From Legionella worsleiensis (GTDB lineage: Bacteria > Pseudomonadota > Gammaproteobacteria > Legionellales > Legionellaceae), in the NCBI RefSeq assembly GCF_001467535.1, contig NZ_LNZC01000002.1, positions 315,740 to 379,739 on the forward strand: DNA of 64,000 nt, written 5' to 3'. The notes under the pieces are model-generated. The model searched no databases, was not told where the DNA came from, and saw only the letters and a program-made list of their open reading frames with translations. The position numbers and the translations under genes are program-made. Positions 9,543-19,235 of the stretch are shown in pieces (positions within the stretch are counted from its first letter, which is position 1; each line of letters begins with the position of its first letter).

Positions 9543-11168
9543 TCATTTTATTTTTAATTGCGGTAAATTCGCCAATTGTTGCGTCAAATATCCGCTGGTA
9601 TTTTGTAGCTGGGTCAGCAGCTGATCCAGTGCAGTGAACTGTCTGAAATATCGTGCTTCAATAGAGGCGCTTCTTAAGTCTATTGCCTCTTGGGATTTGC
9701 CCAGTTGTTTCACTTGATTGTTTAATTGTTCTGCTCTGATGTTCAAGTCTCCATCCGTGTTCATATAGGAGTCTATGAAAGAATTCATCAACACCGCAAT
9801 GCCGTCGCTCACTACTACCTTGCCACGAGATCCAGCAGAACCTGAAAGAACATTTAATTGCAATCCATCTAGCGCTCCTGAGCCTTTTAAAGTGAGACCA
9901 TCTGAAGAAGTTGCTGTAAGTGAACCAATGGTTCCTGACATGCTCAGACCAGCAGTAAATTCTGTCAAAGCAACGTCATAACTTCCTGCTTTAACTTTTG
10001 TATTTACTGATTTGATTCTGATGTTGGTATCGGTAGCTGTGGCTGTTTTAGCAAATAATGCTCCAATTTCTTTATAATTATCATCCAAAGCTTTTTTAGA
10101 TTTCGTTTGATTAATCTCTAACAAGCCCTGTTTGTTGGTGGTAATTCCCAAATCAGCTAAGGACTTAATGGGGCTATCGCCATTGGCAATAGGACTAGTT
10201 GCCCATTTGTTAAGATTTAGTTTTAAATTTCGAAACTGGGGATCGCCCTGAAATACGCCGCTTTGTTTCGTTGTTGCGTTATAACCGGTTAAGTTGGTCA
10301 GGAATGTCATGGTATCGTTGTATTGTTTCACAAACTCGTTCATCAAGCTGCTTAACTGATCCTTATTATCATCAATATTCAGGGTGATGATTTTACCGAC
10401 TTCGGCTTTTTTAAGGGTAATGGTTGCTCCTGAAATTGCATCTTGTAATTGATTGCTGCTTTGGCTAAGTAATACGCCATTAATTTTTACACTACTGTTT
10501 TGAGCAGCAATAGTCTCGGATAAGTTATTTACCCCGGTTGTCGGGTCGTAATTTAACGAGGTTATTCCTCCGCTGATTTTCATGGCAAAATCTTCGCCTG
10601 ATTTTGATGAGGTAATCGTTAATCGAGATCCCAGATTGTCTTTGACTATAGCTGCGGTAACGTCAGTAGAGGCATTATTTATCGCATCTCTGACAGCGAC
10701 AAGACTATCACTACCCGGAGCGATTGTGACCGTAACAGGGGTAGTTGTTGCATTGGGAGTAAATACTGTCTTGTCACCGTTGTATGTTCCAAAGTTTATG
10801 GTCATGGTGCCGCTGCCGGTATTGGTCATGTAGCCACTAGCCAGGCTTTGTTGCTGAGCCATTTTCTGTACTTCAACTTGATAAGTACCTTTAACCGCTT
10901 GGGAGGTTATCGACGTTGAAAAATAATCAGTGTCGCTCATGGAAAATTTCATGGTGTAAAACTGATTAAGATCAGATAATTTGGTCAACGTGGATTGTAA
11001 ATTCGATAAGTAACTTTTCAATTGCCCTATAGCGGACAATTCAGTATTGACGTTATTGAGTTGTTTGTCTTTTCGAACTTGTGCAGGAGTAATCTCTGCC
11101 TTAACTAGGGCATCTACCAAGGTTTTGACATCTAACCCTGATCCTACGCCTGGAGATGATAAACTCAT
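9543..11168 (-). CDS. fliD: Flagellar filament cap protein FliD (HAP2)
   Basis: 541 residues. The N-terminus (MSLSSPGVGSGLDVKTLVDAL) and the C-terminal coiled-coil region (FIDSYMNTDGDLNIRAEQL through QLLTQLQNTSGYLTQQL) are the conserved FliD_N and FliD_C segments that form the pentameric or hexameric leg domain; the middle Ser/Thr/Gly-rich part is the variable head exposed at the filament tip. FliD catalyses folding of flagellin monomers at the growing end and may contact host surfaces. The gene lies between flaG (67-base gap) and fliS (10-base gap). Confidence 0.96.
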   Translation of the reverse strand: MSLSSPGVGSGLDVKTLVDALVKAEITPAQVRKDKQLNNVNTELSAIGQLKSYLSNLQSTLTKLSDLNQFYTMKFSMSDTDYFSTSITSQAVKGTYQVEVQKMAQQQSLASGYMTNTGSGTMTINFGTYNGDKTVFTPNATTTPVTVTIAPGSDSLVAVRDAINNASTDVTAAIVKDNLGSRLTITSSKSGEDFAMKISGGITSLNYDPTTGVNNLSETIAAQNSSVKINGVLLSQSSNQLQDAISGATITLKKAEVGKIITLNIDDNKDQLSSLMNEFVKQYNDTMTFLTNLTGYNATTKQSGVFQGDPQFRNLKLNLNKWATSPIANGDSPIKSLADLGITTNKQGLLEINQTKSKKALDDNYKEIGALFAKTATATDTNIRIKSVNTKVKAGSYDVALTEFTAGLSMSGTIGSLTATSSDGLTLKGSGALDGLQLNVLSGSAGSRGKVVVSDGIAVLMNSFIDSYMNTDGDLNIRAEQLNNQVKQLGKSQEAIDLRSASIEARYFRQFTALDQLLTQLQNTSGYLTQQLANLPQLKIK

Positions 11169-11235
11169 GATGTTCCCTTATTCAAGTTAATCTGAACTGT
11201 CCCATTGATTAAGCCACATCAAACAGGTCCATTTA

Positions 11236-11514
11236 TTAAACGTGCTTATCTATAGAACCACTAATTATTTCATCAAGCAAACTTAATAAATGCAAGTATT
11301 CATCAGATGGCATTTTACGTATCACTTTGTCCGAAAGCTTATCGGATACTATAGTCTGGATAAGTCCAGTTGCTTCATCCAGTGTTTGTCTGGTTTCAGC
11401 GTCCAACATTGTCTGTACGGGTTTGTTTTGTCCGGCTTTAATGACTTCATCAACCCCGTGAATAAATTCACTTTGGTTGATTTGATTTACTGAAGGTACT
11501 GATTCAATCTTCAT
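11236..11514 (-). CDS. flaG: FlaG family protein
   Basis: 92 residues with the FlaG-type C-terminal segment (PSDEYLHLLSLLDEIISGSIDKHV). FlaG proteins influence filament length; the biochemical role is not settled. An AGGAG ribosome binding site lies just upstream of ATG 11514. The gene follows flaA after the hairpin at 11558-11589 and precedes fliD, the usual flaA-flaG-fliD-fliS order of polar flagellates. No sigma-28 promoter was found in the short flaA-flaG gap, so expression may depend on read-through from flaA or on a promoter that I cannot recognise. Confidence 0.9.
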   Translation of the reverse strand: MKIESVPSVNQINQSEFIHGVDEVIKAGQNKPVQTMLDAETRQTLDEATGLIQTIVSDKLSDKVIRKMPSDEYLHLLSLLDEIISGSIDKHV

Positions 11515-11557
11515 TTTACTACTCCTTCATACCCATACTACTTACTGGGTATAAACA

Positions 11558-11589
11558 AACCGAGGTGTAGCAAACGCTACACCTCGGTT
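11558..11589 (-). terminator. Intrinsic terminator/attenuator after flaA
   Basis: Perfect 13 bp inverted repeat AACCGAGGTGTAG / CTACACCTCGGTT with a 6-base loop, starting 8 bases past the flaA stop. On the minus strand it is followed by TTTGTTTAT, a fair U tract. It should end most flaA transcripts, leaving the highly expressed flagellin message monocistronic and letting a fraction through to flaG-fliD-fliS. Confidence 0.85.
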
Positions 11590-11597
11590 GTTACATC

Positions 11598-13025
11598 TTA
11601 CCTACCTAACAGTGAGAGAACAGATTGTGGCATGCTATTAGCCTGTGCCAACATTGCTGTACCAGCCTGTTGCAGGATTTGGTTCTTGGTCAAGTTAGCC
11701 ATTTCAGCAGCGTAGTCAGCATCCATAACCCGGCTGCGTGCAGCGGATAAGTTGTCTGATACGTTTTGCAAGTTAGCTATGGTAGAATCAAATCGGTTTT
11801 GCAACGCACCCATACTGGCTCGGTTAGCGTTTACACTGTTAAGAGCAGAGTCGATACGTTTGATTGCAGTTTGTGCGCCATCAGCAGTACTGACGTCCAG
11901 TGAGTCGATACCAAGAGTATCTTTGGCAATTGCGGCACTCAAACCTACAGTTGCAACAGTACCACCAATAGCCAGAGAATCGGTTGCACTGATAGACAAA
12001 GTTCCTCTCAGTACGCCGTCAAAGTCACCGCCAGTAACAGTAATACCGTCAGTACCTGCAGTAAAACCAGTACCACTCTCAGTTACAGTAATGTTACGGC
12101 CATCAGCAGCGGATAATGTTAAGTCACCACCGTTCAGGGTTGCAATAACGCCTGTTTGATCGCTTACACCGTTAATGGCATCACGTAGTGTAGAGTTAGT
12201 CATTGCTGTAGCAACGTCTTGACCCGTAAATACTGCAACACCGTTGATTGTGAGGTTATAAGTATCGGCAGCAGTACCACCAATAGCACCCACAGTTTGA
12301 GTTCCAGTTGTATTCGCTACTACGGAAAGTCCGGCAATACCTGCATCATTAATTGCTGCTGCTTTGGCATAAGCGGATGTACCGTCTTGACCGTTAAGAG
12401 ATCCTGCAAATCCAGCTGATGAGTTGATGCTGGTAGCAGAACCGCCACCTACAGCGATAGTAATGTCGGTAGCTGCTGCTGCAGATACTTCAGTACCTGT
12501 TTCAGTTGCGATACCGCCAATAGCAGACGATTTAACGCTACTAATACTAAAGTTAATGGTTTGGTTGGCGTTAGCACCTACTTGGAAGCTGGCATTGGTG
12601 AATGAACCGTCCAGAATTCTTTGTCCGTTAAACTCAGTATTATTAGAAATACGGTCTAACTCGCTTTGTAATTGAGATACCTCACTCTGAATTGACTCAC
12701 GGTCAGATGAGTTGTTGGTGGAGTTAGCTGCCTGAACGGACAACTCTCTCATACGTTGCAAAATATTGGTTGTTTCTTGCATCGCACCTTCTGCTACCTG
12801 AGCCAGAGAGATACCGTCATTAGCGTTTCGTACTGCCTGATTCATACCACGAATCTGTGCAGTCATACGCTGAGAAATTGCCAAACCCGCAGCATCATCT
12901 TTCGCACTGTTGATACGAAAACCTGATGATAAACGTTGAATGGATGTTTGCATTGCGTTACCTGATACACCCAGATTTCGTTGGGCTGTGAGCGACGCTA
13001 CGTTTGTATTGATTACTTGAGCCAT
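11598..13025 (-). CDS. flaA: Flagellin FlaA
   Basis: 475 residues, the filament subunit. The conserved N-terminal D0/D1 ([40 protein letters not shown]) and C-terminal D1/D0 ([20 protein letters not shown], ending [11 protein letters not shown]) flank a Gly/Ala/Thr/Ser-rich variable centre (about residues 170-380). The C-terminal leucine/arginine pattern is the part sensed by mouse NAIP5/NLRC4, which restricts flagellated Legionella. The ATG at 13025 has a strong GAGGAG site 9 bases upstream. The gene has its own sigma-28 promoter and terminator. Long open frames on the opposite strand across this gene are artefacts of its repetitive codon use. Confidence 0.98.
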   Translation of the reverse strand: MAQVINTNVASLTAQRNLGVSGNAMQTSIQRLSSGFRINSAKDDAAGLAISQRMTAQIRGMNQAVRNANDGISLAQVAEGAMQETTNILQRMRELSVQAANSTNNSSDRESIQSEVSQLQSELDRISNNTEFNGQRILDGSFTNASFQVGANANQTINFSISSVKSSAIGGIATETGTEVSAAAATDITIAVGGGSATSINSSAGFAGSLNGQDGTSAYAKAAAINDAGIAGLSVVANTTGTQTVGAIGGTAADTYNLTINGVAVFTGQDVATAMTNSTLRDAINGVSDQTGVIATLNGGDLTLSAADGRNITVTESGTGFTAGTDGITVTGGDFDGVLRGTLSISATDSLAIGGTVATVGLSAAIAKDTLGIDSLDVSTADGAQTAIKRIDSALNSVNANRASMGALQNRFDSTIANLQNVSDNLSAARSRVMDADYAAEMANLTKNQILQQAGTAMLAQANSMPQSVLSLLGR

Positions 13026-13344
13026 GATTGTAGTCTCCTCAGACCTGAATCCTTTTTAGATTGTTCGATAAATTCATTTTATTTTTTGAAGAATTTACCG
13101 TACCCACTTTTGTTATCGGAACGGTACAGAAAAACTTTAGTGTATTTAGTGCATTTTTTTGAAAACAACGAAAAAATACTTAGTTAAATTAATGCATTAC
13201 GATTTTTGTCGCTGAAGAATAAAGTGCATAATGGTACATTTTTGCTGTTTTATTAAGTGGATTTAAATGTTTAATAATGAGAAAATGCAGCTTGTTTATG
13301 TTTTGTGTATAATATTAACCGATTCACTATATAGGTTCTGACTT
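13026..13344. other. Divergent flaA/accD regulatory gap
   Basis: 319 bases without a gene, AT-rich. It contains the flaA sigma-28 promoter (13113-13139), a flaA leader of about 80 bases with two GGA motifs, and on the plus strand a perfect TATAAT (13308-13313) about 30 bases before accD with no good -35 box. The middle (about 13145-13300) shows nothing recognisable. Confidence 0.7.
13113..13139 (-). promoter_or_regulatory. Sigma-28 (FliA) promoter of flaA
   Basis: On the minus strand: TAAAGTTT (13132-13139), 11-base spacer, TCCGATAA (13113-13120). The FliA consensus is TAAAGTTT-N11-GCCGATAA, so only one base of 16 differs and the spacing is exact. The predicted start lies near 13104, leaving a leader of roughly 80 bases. 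This places flaA in the last class of the flagellar cascade. Confidence 0.95.
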
Positions 13345-14217
13345 ATGAGCTGGTTTAAAAAACTGTTACCCTCCCGTATTCGTACTGAAACATCACAAAA
13401 AAAGGGAGTTCCAGAGGGATTGTGGGTTAAATGTTCGGGTTGCAATGAAGTTCTTTACAGTACTGAGTTGGCAAAAAATCTCATGGTTTGCCCATCATGT
13501 AATTTTCACCACCGAATTTCAGCGCGAACTCGAATTGCTCAATTTCTTGATGAGTCCGGTCAGGAAGAGATTGCCGCTCAGCTTGAACCGCAAGACAGGT
13601 TAAAATTTAGAGACTCAAAAAAATACAAAGACAGAATTTCGCAAGCCCAAAAGGCAACAGGTGAAAAAGAGGCTCTTGTTGTGGTTAAGGGAACCTTAGC
13701 GCAACAGCCCGTCGTGGTCAGCTCTTTTGAATTCAATTTTATGGGTGGTTCAATGGGGGCAACCGTTGGCGAAAAATTCGTGCGGGCTGTGGATATCGCA
13801 ACCCGAGAAAGGCGTCCCTACATTTGTTTCACAGCAAGCGGTGGTGCGCGCATGCAAGAGGGTCTGTTCTCTTTGATGCAAATGGCGAAAACTTCTGCAG
13901 CATTAGCCAAGTTTGCTGAAACAGGATTACCTTTTATTGTGGTCCTGACTGATCCTACAATGGGCGGTGTTTCAGCAAGTTTTGCCAGTCTTGGTGACAT
14001 CATCATCGCAGAACCAAATGCTTTAATCGGTTTCGCAGGCCCAAGAGTTATTGAGCAAACCGTAAGACAAACCCTGCCAGAAGGGTTCCAGCGCAGCGAG
14101 TTTTTGCTGGAGCATGGGCATATAGATATGATCGTTGAAAGAAAAAATCTGCGCTCTACTGTTGCAGAGCTCGTGGCCAAACTGACAGGTAAAAATACAG
14201 GGAGTCATTTTGCATAA
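13345..14217 (+). CDS. accD: Acetyl-CoA carboxylase carboxyltransferase subunit beta
   Basis: 290 residues. The N-terminal zinc ribbon (CSGCNEVLY, then VCPSCNFH) is followed by the crotonase-fold carboxyltransferase domain with [15 protein letters not shown] and [18 protein letters not shown]. With AccA it transfers the carboxyl group from biotin to acetyl-CoA, the first committed step of fatty acid synthesis; the zinc ribbon of the E. coli protein also binds its own mRNA. It is first in accD-folC-dedD-cvpA, the E. coli order, and its stop overlaps the folC start by 8 bases. Confidence 0.97.
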   Translation: MSWFKKLLPSRIRTETSQKKGVPEGLWVKCSGCNEVLYSTELAKNLMVCPSCNFHHRISARTRIAQFLDESGQEEIAAQLEPQDRLKFRDSKKYKDRISQAQKATGEKEALVVVKGTLAQQPVVVSSFEFNFMGGSMGATVGEKFVRAVDIATRERRPYICFTASGGARMQEGLFSLMQMAKTSAALAKFAETGLPFIVVLTDPTMGGVSASFASLGDIIIAEPNALIGFAGPRVIEQTVRQTLPEGFQRSEFLLEHGHIDMIVERKNLRSTVAELVAKLTGKNTGSHFA

Positions 14218-15499
14218 TCCTTTAAGCGAGTGGGATTTAAACCACTGGCTTACCAGTCTGGAGTCTCGGTACACCCGAGAAATCCAGCTGGGACTGACTC
14301 GCATTGAATCAGTGGCAAAAAAACTGCGTCTTCTTGTCTCTGAGGCTAAAATAATTACCGTTGCAGGTACTAACGGTAAAGGTTCTACCGTACGTGCTCT
14401 TGAAACCATCTATCATACTGCCGGATATAAAGTAGGTGCATACACTTCACCACATCTTGTTCGTTTTAATGAGCGAATAAGAGTGAACATGAAGTCTGTA
14501 TCTGATGACGATTTGTGTTGTGCTTTTTGCGCCGTTGAGGAAGGGCGAGGACAAGTTGAACTGACCTATTTTGAAATGACAACTTTAGCAGCGTTATGGC
14601 ACTTTAAAAGACAAAAGCTTGATGTGCTGATTATGGAAGTAGGCTTGGGCGGTCGCTTGGATGCCACGAATATCCTTGATGCGGATCTGGCGATTATAAC
14701 AACCATAGATTATGACCATCAAGAATTTTTAGGCACTACTTTAGATGCCATAGGATATGAAAAAGCAGGTATTTTGCGCCATAAAAAACCGTTTGTTTAC
14801 GCTGACGAACAACCACCAGTAAGCATCCTCAAGCGTGCAGATGAGATCGGTTGCTCGGGTTTTTTGTATAATGAACATTATTCCTATCAAGTGCATCAAT
14901 CTCATTGGACTCATCATTTTTCTGGAAGAGTAATTGATCAATTGCCTGTACCTCAAATTCAGCTTAAATCAGCATCTGCGGCCCTTACCGCTTCTCTTTT
15001 GCTGGGGCATGAGTTACCTGTTGTAAATGAACATTACCGGCTTGCAATGAAGAGCATTTTTTTGCCTGGTAGATTACAACTAATTAAATTCAATAATCGC
15101 CAAATTTTGTTTGACGTATCTCATAATCCCCAAGCTGCGAGGCTCCTGGCAGCACGAATTAAGCAAATGAGAATTAACGGAAGAGTGCATGCAATTTTCT
15201 CTGCATTGAAGGATAAAGATATTTCTGGTTTAATTGTACCTTTAGGTGATTGTATTAATATTTGGTATCCTGCACAATTGGATAATAAACGTGCTGCAAG
15301 CAGTGAGTTATTGATGACCGAATTTAAAAATGCAGCACTGAATGTGGATTTTTGTTATACTGATCCGGTTCTCGCCTTTGAACATGCGTTAAGTCAGTCT
15401 GATTCAGATGACTTAATCGTTGTTTACGGGTCATTTTTTACGGTTAGTCAGGTAATGGCTGCCCAACATCATATTTTGGAGCAGAAGGAGATACAATGA
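14210..15499 (+). CDS. folC: Bifunctional folylpolyglutamate/dihydrofolate synthase
   Basis: 429 residues, Mur-ligase fold with the ATP loop [13 protein letters not shown] and the downstream motifs [12 protein letters not shown] and FDVSHNP. It adds glutamate to dihydropteroate and to folates. The start is a TTG codon at 14210, chosen because an AGGGAG site lies five bases upstream and the reading frame from it gives the normal N-terminus ([16 protein letters not shown]); no suitable ATG exists nearby. It overlaps the end of accD by 8 bases and the next gene by ATGA, so translation is probably coupled throughout. Confidence 0.95.
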   Translation: MHNPLSEWDLNHWLTSLESRYTREIQLGLTRIESVAKKLRLLVSEAKIITVAGTNGKGSTVRALETIYHTAGYKVGAYTSPHLVRFNERIRVNMKSVSDDDLCCAFCAVEEGRGQVELTYFEMTTLAALWHFKRQKLDVLIMEVGLGGRLDATNILDADLAIITTIDYDHQEFLGTTLDAIGYEKAGILRHKKPFVYADEQPPVSILKRADEIGCSGFLYNEHYSYQVHQSHWTHHFSGRVIDQLPVPQIQLKSASAALTASLLLGHELPVVNEHYRLAMKSIFLPGRLQLIKFNNRQILFDVSHNPQAARLLAARIKQMRINGRVHAIFSALKDKDISGLIVPLGDCINIWYPAQLDNKRAASSELLMTEFKNAALNVDFCYTDPVLAFEHALSQSDSDDLIVVYGSFFTVSQVMAAQHHILEQKEIQ

Positions 15500-16290
15500 A
15501 ACTCGTAATGGATGAGAAACTGAAACATCGTTTAATTGGTCTGGCAGTTATTATTTCATTAGGAGCTATTTTTGCCCCTGCTGTTTTAAAAAAATCCAGT
15601 CAAAATATTGAAAAAAATTATAACGTTCACGTCAAGTTACCACCTAAACCGTTAGCTCCTGAAGTAATTTCTGCAAACGAAGAGGACGTGTTCAAAACAA
15701 TCAAGATTGCAAAAGTTAAAATTCCTCCGGTTTCAGCAGAAAATCATTTATCGGATCTTGTCCGAGCAGAGCCTATAAAATCGGATTTGGTTGTGTCGAA
15801 AAAAGAACGTTCTGTCGCCAAGGCTGAATCAATTACTAAACCAGAACGAGTTCAAATTGCCTTAAACCAAGCCGCCAGTTCAACAGCAAAACAGACTATA
15901 AAAAAACAAACAGTAACCAAACAACCCGTTATTGCCGCTGTGAAACAAAGAAAGCATCCTGTCGTTGCTGTTTCCCGATATAATCCCGTTGCAAAACGAG
16001 GAACCTCTGTTTCTGTTGTCAAACCAAAACTCGCAGCCATTAATAAAAAAGACGTTTATGCGCTGCAATTGGCTTCATTTTCACAAGTAACGAATGCCCA
16101 GTCTTTAGTTAATCGCCTACGCAGTAAGGGATATAAAGCAAATTTTGTGAAGATTGCAAACCGAAATGGGGCTATCTATAAAGTGTACGTTGGACATTCA
16201 CCTCGTAAACTTGACGTGATGAAATTAAAGAATCAATTAGCGAGTGCCATGCAGTTGAATGGCTTTATTGTAAATACCGGAGTTAGTTAA
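15496..16290 (+). CDS. dedD: DedD-like SPOR-domain cell-division protein
   Basis: 264 residues. A short cytoplasmic tail and one membrane helix (about residues 12-31) precede a long Lys/Val/Pro-rich linker (about 40-185) and a C-terminal SPOR domain (about 187-262: YALQLASFSQVTNAQSLVNRL ... YKVYVGHSP). SPOR domains bind glycan strands lacking stem peptides at the division septum. E. coli DedD has the same layout and the same place between folC and cvpA. Sequence identity outside the SPOR domain is low, so the name rests on position and architecture. The ATG overlaps the folC stop (ATGA); a second ATG four codons in is an alternative start. Confidence 0.85.
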   Translation: MKLVMDEKLKHRLIGLAVIISLGAIFAPAVLKKSSQNIEKNYNVHVKLPPKPLAPEVISANEEDVFKTIKIAKVKIPPVSAENHLSDLVRAEPIKSDLVVSKKERSVAKAESITKPERVQIALNQAASSTAKQTIKKQTVTKQPVIAAVKQRKHPVVAVSRYNPVAKRGTSVSVVKPKLAAINKKDVYALQLASFSQVTNAQSLVNRLRSKGYKANFVKIANRNGAIYKVYVGHSPRKLDVMKLKNQLASAMQLNGFIVNTGVS

Positions 16291-16292
16291 CT

Positions 16293-16826
16293 ATGCCTTT
16301 TCAATGGGTTGATATTGCCATTATTTCCGTAATTGCCTTATCGGTATTGACCGGCTTGTTTCGTGGTTTTGTAAAAGAGCTTGTAGCCTTGTGTGTCTGG
16401 ATTTTATCCATTTGGTTAGGAATGAACTATTCGCAAAATCTGGATCCTTGGCTTCAATCCTACATACAGGATCAATCAGCTCGAACTGCGGTTGCGTTTA
16501 TCATTATCATGTTTGCTACTTTATTCGCCGGTGGTGTGGTTAATGCCATTCTTAGCTTTATTTTAAAACGAGCCGGTTTAAGTGGTACAGATCGAACTTT
16601 GGGCATGGGTTTTGGATTTGTACGTGGCGTTTTTATTGTGGCCTTACTTATGGTTGCAGTAAAGCTGACTTCTTTGCCTTATCAACAGTATTCTAATGAT
16701 TCAAAGCTATATGCCCATTTCGATCCTTTGGTTTCTTTACTCTCTTCGCACATACCTGAGTTTATCCAACAGGTTAAAACCGTTGATAAAACTGAGAATA
16801 TTATTGATACAATGCCCACTGTTTAA
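16293..16826 (+). CDS. cvpA: CvpA family inner-membrane protein
   Basis: 177 residues, four predicted membrane segments, with the family start WVDIAIISVIALSVLTGLFRG and the later GxxRG element (GFGFVRGVF). CvpA was named for colicin V production; in enterobacteria it supports envelope homeostasis and resistance to bile salts. In E. coli the next gene is purF; here the operon ends and the last 26 bases of the gene overlap the end of nadD on the other strand. Confidence 0.92.
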   Translation: MPFQWVDIAIISVIALSVLTGLFRGFVKELVALCVWILSIWLGMNYSQNLDPWLQSYIQDQSARTAVAFIIIMFATLFAGGVVNAILSFILKRAGLSGTDRTLGMGFGFVRGVFIVALLMVAVKLTSLPYQQYSNDSKLYAHFDPLVSLLSSHIPEFIQQVKTVDKTENIIDTMPTV

Positions 16827-17436
16827 TGTATTCATAAACGCTTTGCGGTAGGGCATTAGTTACGTCTTGTTTATTTCTTAATTTATTGCGCACATCGGTA
16901 GACGAAATTGGATAGTTGCCCGCATCAAAAAAACAAATCGTACCTGCTTTAGTGTTTAATAAGGCGTCTTTGCTGTCATTCCGATGTTGTATCATAAATG
17001 GATTTAATTCTTCAGGTATAGCAGTTTGTTTGCAGTGATTTCTGTTTATTACCAGTATATTTGCCAGAGTAAGAATTTGTGTCCATTGATGCCATTGGGG
17101 TAAGGAAATAAAAGAATCGTATCCTAAAATCAGAGTAATTGATGCATTTTGATGTTCTTTTCTAAAACTCTTCAGGGTTTCAACCATATAAGATGGTGAA
17201 TTACGTTTGATTTCTCTTAAATCAACAGAAAAATCAGGGCGGTTTTTTAAAGCCAACCGCAGCATTTCTATTCTTTGTTCGTTACTTGCATGAGCGGGCG
17301 GCTTAAGTGCTGGTATTTTGCAAGGAAGGTAGCAAAATGAATCAAAATGAAAATTGTTTTGTATGGTGATACCCGTTTGAATGTGTCCATTATGAACCGG
17401 ATCAAAGGTTCCACCAAAGATAGCTAAACTGTACAT
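16801..17436 (-). CDS. nadD: Nicotinate-nucleotide adenylyltransferase
   Basis: 211 residues. The nucleotidyltransferase motif GGTFDPVHNGH at residues 8-18 and the C-terminal SSTDVR are diagnostic. It makes NaAD from nicotinate mononucleotide and ATP in NAD synthesis. It is the last gene of lnt-leuS-lptE-holA-nadD and overlaps holA by 13 bases. Its 3' end runs 26 bases into cvpA, tail to tail. Confidence 0.95.
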   Translation of the reverse strand: MYSLAIFGGTFDPVHNGHIQTGITIQNNFHFDSFCYLPCKIPALKPPAHASNEQRIEMLRLALKNRPDFSVDLREIKRNSPSYMVETLKSFRKEHQNASITLILGYDSFISLPQWHQWTQILTLANILVINRNHCKQTAIPEELNPFMIQHRNDSKDALLNTKAGTICFFDAGNYPISSTDVRNKLRNKQDVTNALPQSVYEYIKQWALYQ

Positions 17437-18437
17437 TGTTTTCCTAAACTAAGCGCCAGGGTCAGTTTCTCTAAAGAATTCCATGTCTGGTTATTGATAC
17501 TGGATTTAATTTGCTCATCAATAGCTTTGCAGTAATAAAGTAATCGTCGTAAATAGGGCTCATCAAATCGCTTGCTGGCTACTTGGTAAAAATTAACTTT
17601 TTGCGGCCATATTTTCAATTCACTGCATGCATTTTGCAGGGGTGTTCCTATACGAGTCTTAAAGCTCAGTTGGAGTAACTGACGCACCTCTTGAGTAAGC
17701 ATCCATAAAACCAGAGTTGGTTCAGATTTATTGTTGGCTGATTGTCTTAAGATGTGTATGGCTTTGTCTGCTTGTCCCAGAAGACAGGCATCTACCAGTT
17801 CATAGAGCGAGTGTTCGGATTGATCAAACAAATGTTCCGATACCATTTGAGGCGTCATTTGACTGCCCTCTGGATAACACAAAGCCAGTTTCTCAATGAC
17901 TTGAGCGCAAGCAAGCATATTTCCTTGAGTATACTGAATAATTAAATCGGTAATTTCAGACTTTGCATTTAAATTATTTAATTTAAACTGGGATTGAATC
18001 CAGCCTTTTAATGCCTCAGTACTGAGTGGGTAAGCTACAATGACTACAACTTCTTGATGATTGGATAACCAGGTTAATTGTTTTGATGGAACATTTGGCG
18101 CTCTAATCACTATGAAACAACGAGAATTAATCGATTTAAGGTACTCTCCCAGAATTTTCTTTCCAGCAGCATCTATTGATTTTTTATCATAAAGAATATT
18201 AAGTAGAAGGGTGTCAGCAAATAAAGAGTAGCTGTTTGCCTCTTCTATAACTTCATTCCAGTCTTCTGAGTTTTGAACTGAAATCATCTTTTCATCGCAG
18301 TCATATGTCTTTTTGATTGCGGATCTGATGTTACGCACTGAGTCGTCAATGAGATAATTATCCTGGCCAGTTACAACGAAAACAGGCGCAATTTTTTTTT
18401 GGATTTGTTGCATCAGTGCTTGATATTTAATTTGCAT
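17424..18437 (-). CDS. holA: DNA polymerase III subunit delta
   Basis: 337 residues. Delta opens the beta sliding clamp as part of the clamp loader. Seen are the N-terminal ATPase-like fold without a functional P-loop (FVVTGQDNYLIDDSVRNI), the central region (SLFADTLLLNILYDKKSIDA) and the C-terminal helical collar (LYELVDACLLGQADKAIHIL). The order leuS-lptE-holA-nadD matches E. coli, but a 312-base gap separates it from lptE here. It overlaps nadD. Confidence 0.93.
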   Translation of the reverse strand: MQIKYQALMQQIQKKIAPVFVVTGQDNYLIDDSVRNIRSAIKKTYDCDEKMISVQNSEDWNEVIEEANSYSLFADTLLLNILYDKKSIDAAGKKILGEYLKSINSRCFIVIRAPNVPSKQLTWLSNHQEVVVIVAYPLSTEALKGWIQSQFKLNNLNAKSEITDLIIQYTQGNMLACAQVIEKLALCYPEGSQMTPQMVSEHLFDQSEHSLYELVDACLLGQADKAIHILRQSANNKSEPTLVLWMLTQEVRQLLQLSFKTRIGTPLQNACSELKIWPQKVNFYQVASKRFDEPYLRRLLYYCKAIDEQIKSSINNQTWNSLEKLTLALSLGKQCTV

Positions 18438-18749
18438 GATCGCTTCTCTTTAGTGTTCAGCCTATCCGTATTGGTCATTCTGCAATCTGAATACTGATCT
18501 TAGGTAGACGTTTTGTTTGTTTACTACAGCCGATTGAAATTTAAATGAACTATCAATGTCATCCCAAATGTTTAGAGAGATCTCCACGTTGTATCATGGT
18601 GCCATTCCTTTGAGATTCTCTGTATGCATCAAATGGCGGTTATTTATAGTTTAATCGACTGTAGTGATGTAACTTTGTTTAAAATGGCATAAACCTTTTA
18701 CGAAAATCAATAAGGATATAATCGTAGAGCCATTCAATAAATTAATTGA
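18438..18749. other. lptE-holA gap with a degenerate repeat
   Basis: 312 bases without an open reading frame, in a place where E. coli and relatives have almost no gap. It contains a diverged copy (18558-18635) of the repeat family also seen at 41.3 kb. Outside the repeat nothing is recognised; a separate holA promoter is likely but not identifiable with confidence. Confidence 0.6.
18558..18635. repeat. Dispersed intergenic repeat, diverged copy
   Basis: The sequence begins GTCATCCCAAATG, continues through AGAGAGATCTCCA, a loop containing GTATCATGGTGCCATT, and returns as TGAGATTCTCT, giving an imperfect hairpin. The element at 41283-41368 and the partial copy at 41374-41411 share the left arm (GTCATCCCGAATGTAATGAG), the GATCTCC arm and the GTATC..TG..CCATT loop in the same order. 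No coding capacity. Confidence 0.55.
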
Positions 18750-19235
18750 TTATTTGTGGCTAATCCGGTTGAGAATCTGAATTACGGTATCCTGATGCAT
18801 TTCGCTTAATAAAATGTTCTCTTCCTCATTAGAGCCAAGAATTCTATTATTATTTACCGTAAGTTGTCTAGTGACCGTGATTTGTTTTGGTGTTTTGATC
18901 ACTTGGCCTGTGGGTGTTTGTAGTGAAAACACGGTGGTCATTATTAACTGATATTGCCTAGGAGTTGTACTTGCCCCTATGCTGATGATCTGCTGATGTA
19001 CATTAGATTTGTTGATAATCAGCCAGTATTTTGCTTTAGAGGGATCAGGATTTACATCAATTTTGTACCCTTCCAACTGGGTTTTCATTTTACTAATCAG
19101 GTCTTTATCTCCATCCCTGGAGATAATAGATACGTTGTTTAACCACTCAGGGATTTCAATAATCCCTCGTAGATGAAATCCGCAAGCAGATAACAGAACG
19201 CATAAAAGCAAACTGAGCAGGTATCTCGCTTTCAT
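18750..19235 (-). CDS. lptE: LPS-assembly lipoprotein LptE
   Basis: 161 residues. A lipoprotein signal peptide ends in the lipobox LSAC with Cys18 followed by GFHLRG, which is the LptE family signature. LptE plugs the LptD barrel and guides lipopolysaccharide to the outer leaflet. It follows leuS with a one-base stop/start overlap (TAATG), as in the conserved leuS-lptE pair. Confidence 0.93.
   Translation of the reverse strand: MKARYLLSLLLCVLLSACGFHLRGIIEIPEWLNNVSIISRDGDKDLISKMKTQLEGYKIDVNPDPSKAKYWLIINKSNVHQQIISIGASTTPRQYQLIMTTVFSLQTPTGQVIKTPKQITVTRQLTVNNNRILGSNEEENILLSEMHQDTVIQILNRISHK

Noticed and set aside
11752-12675. Long open frames on the plus strand across flaA
   Set aside because: They are antisense shadows of the repetitive Ala/Thr/Gly codons of flagellin, with no ribosome binding sites or homology.
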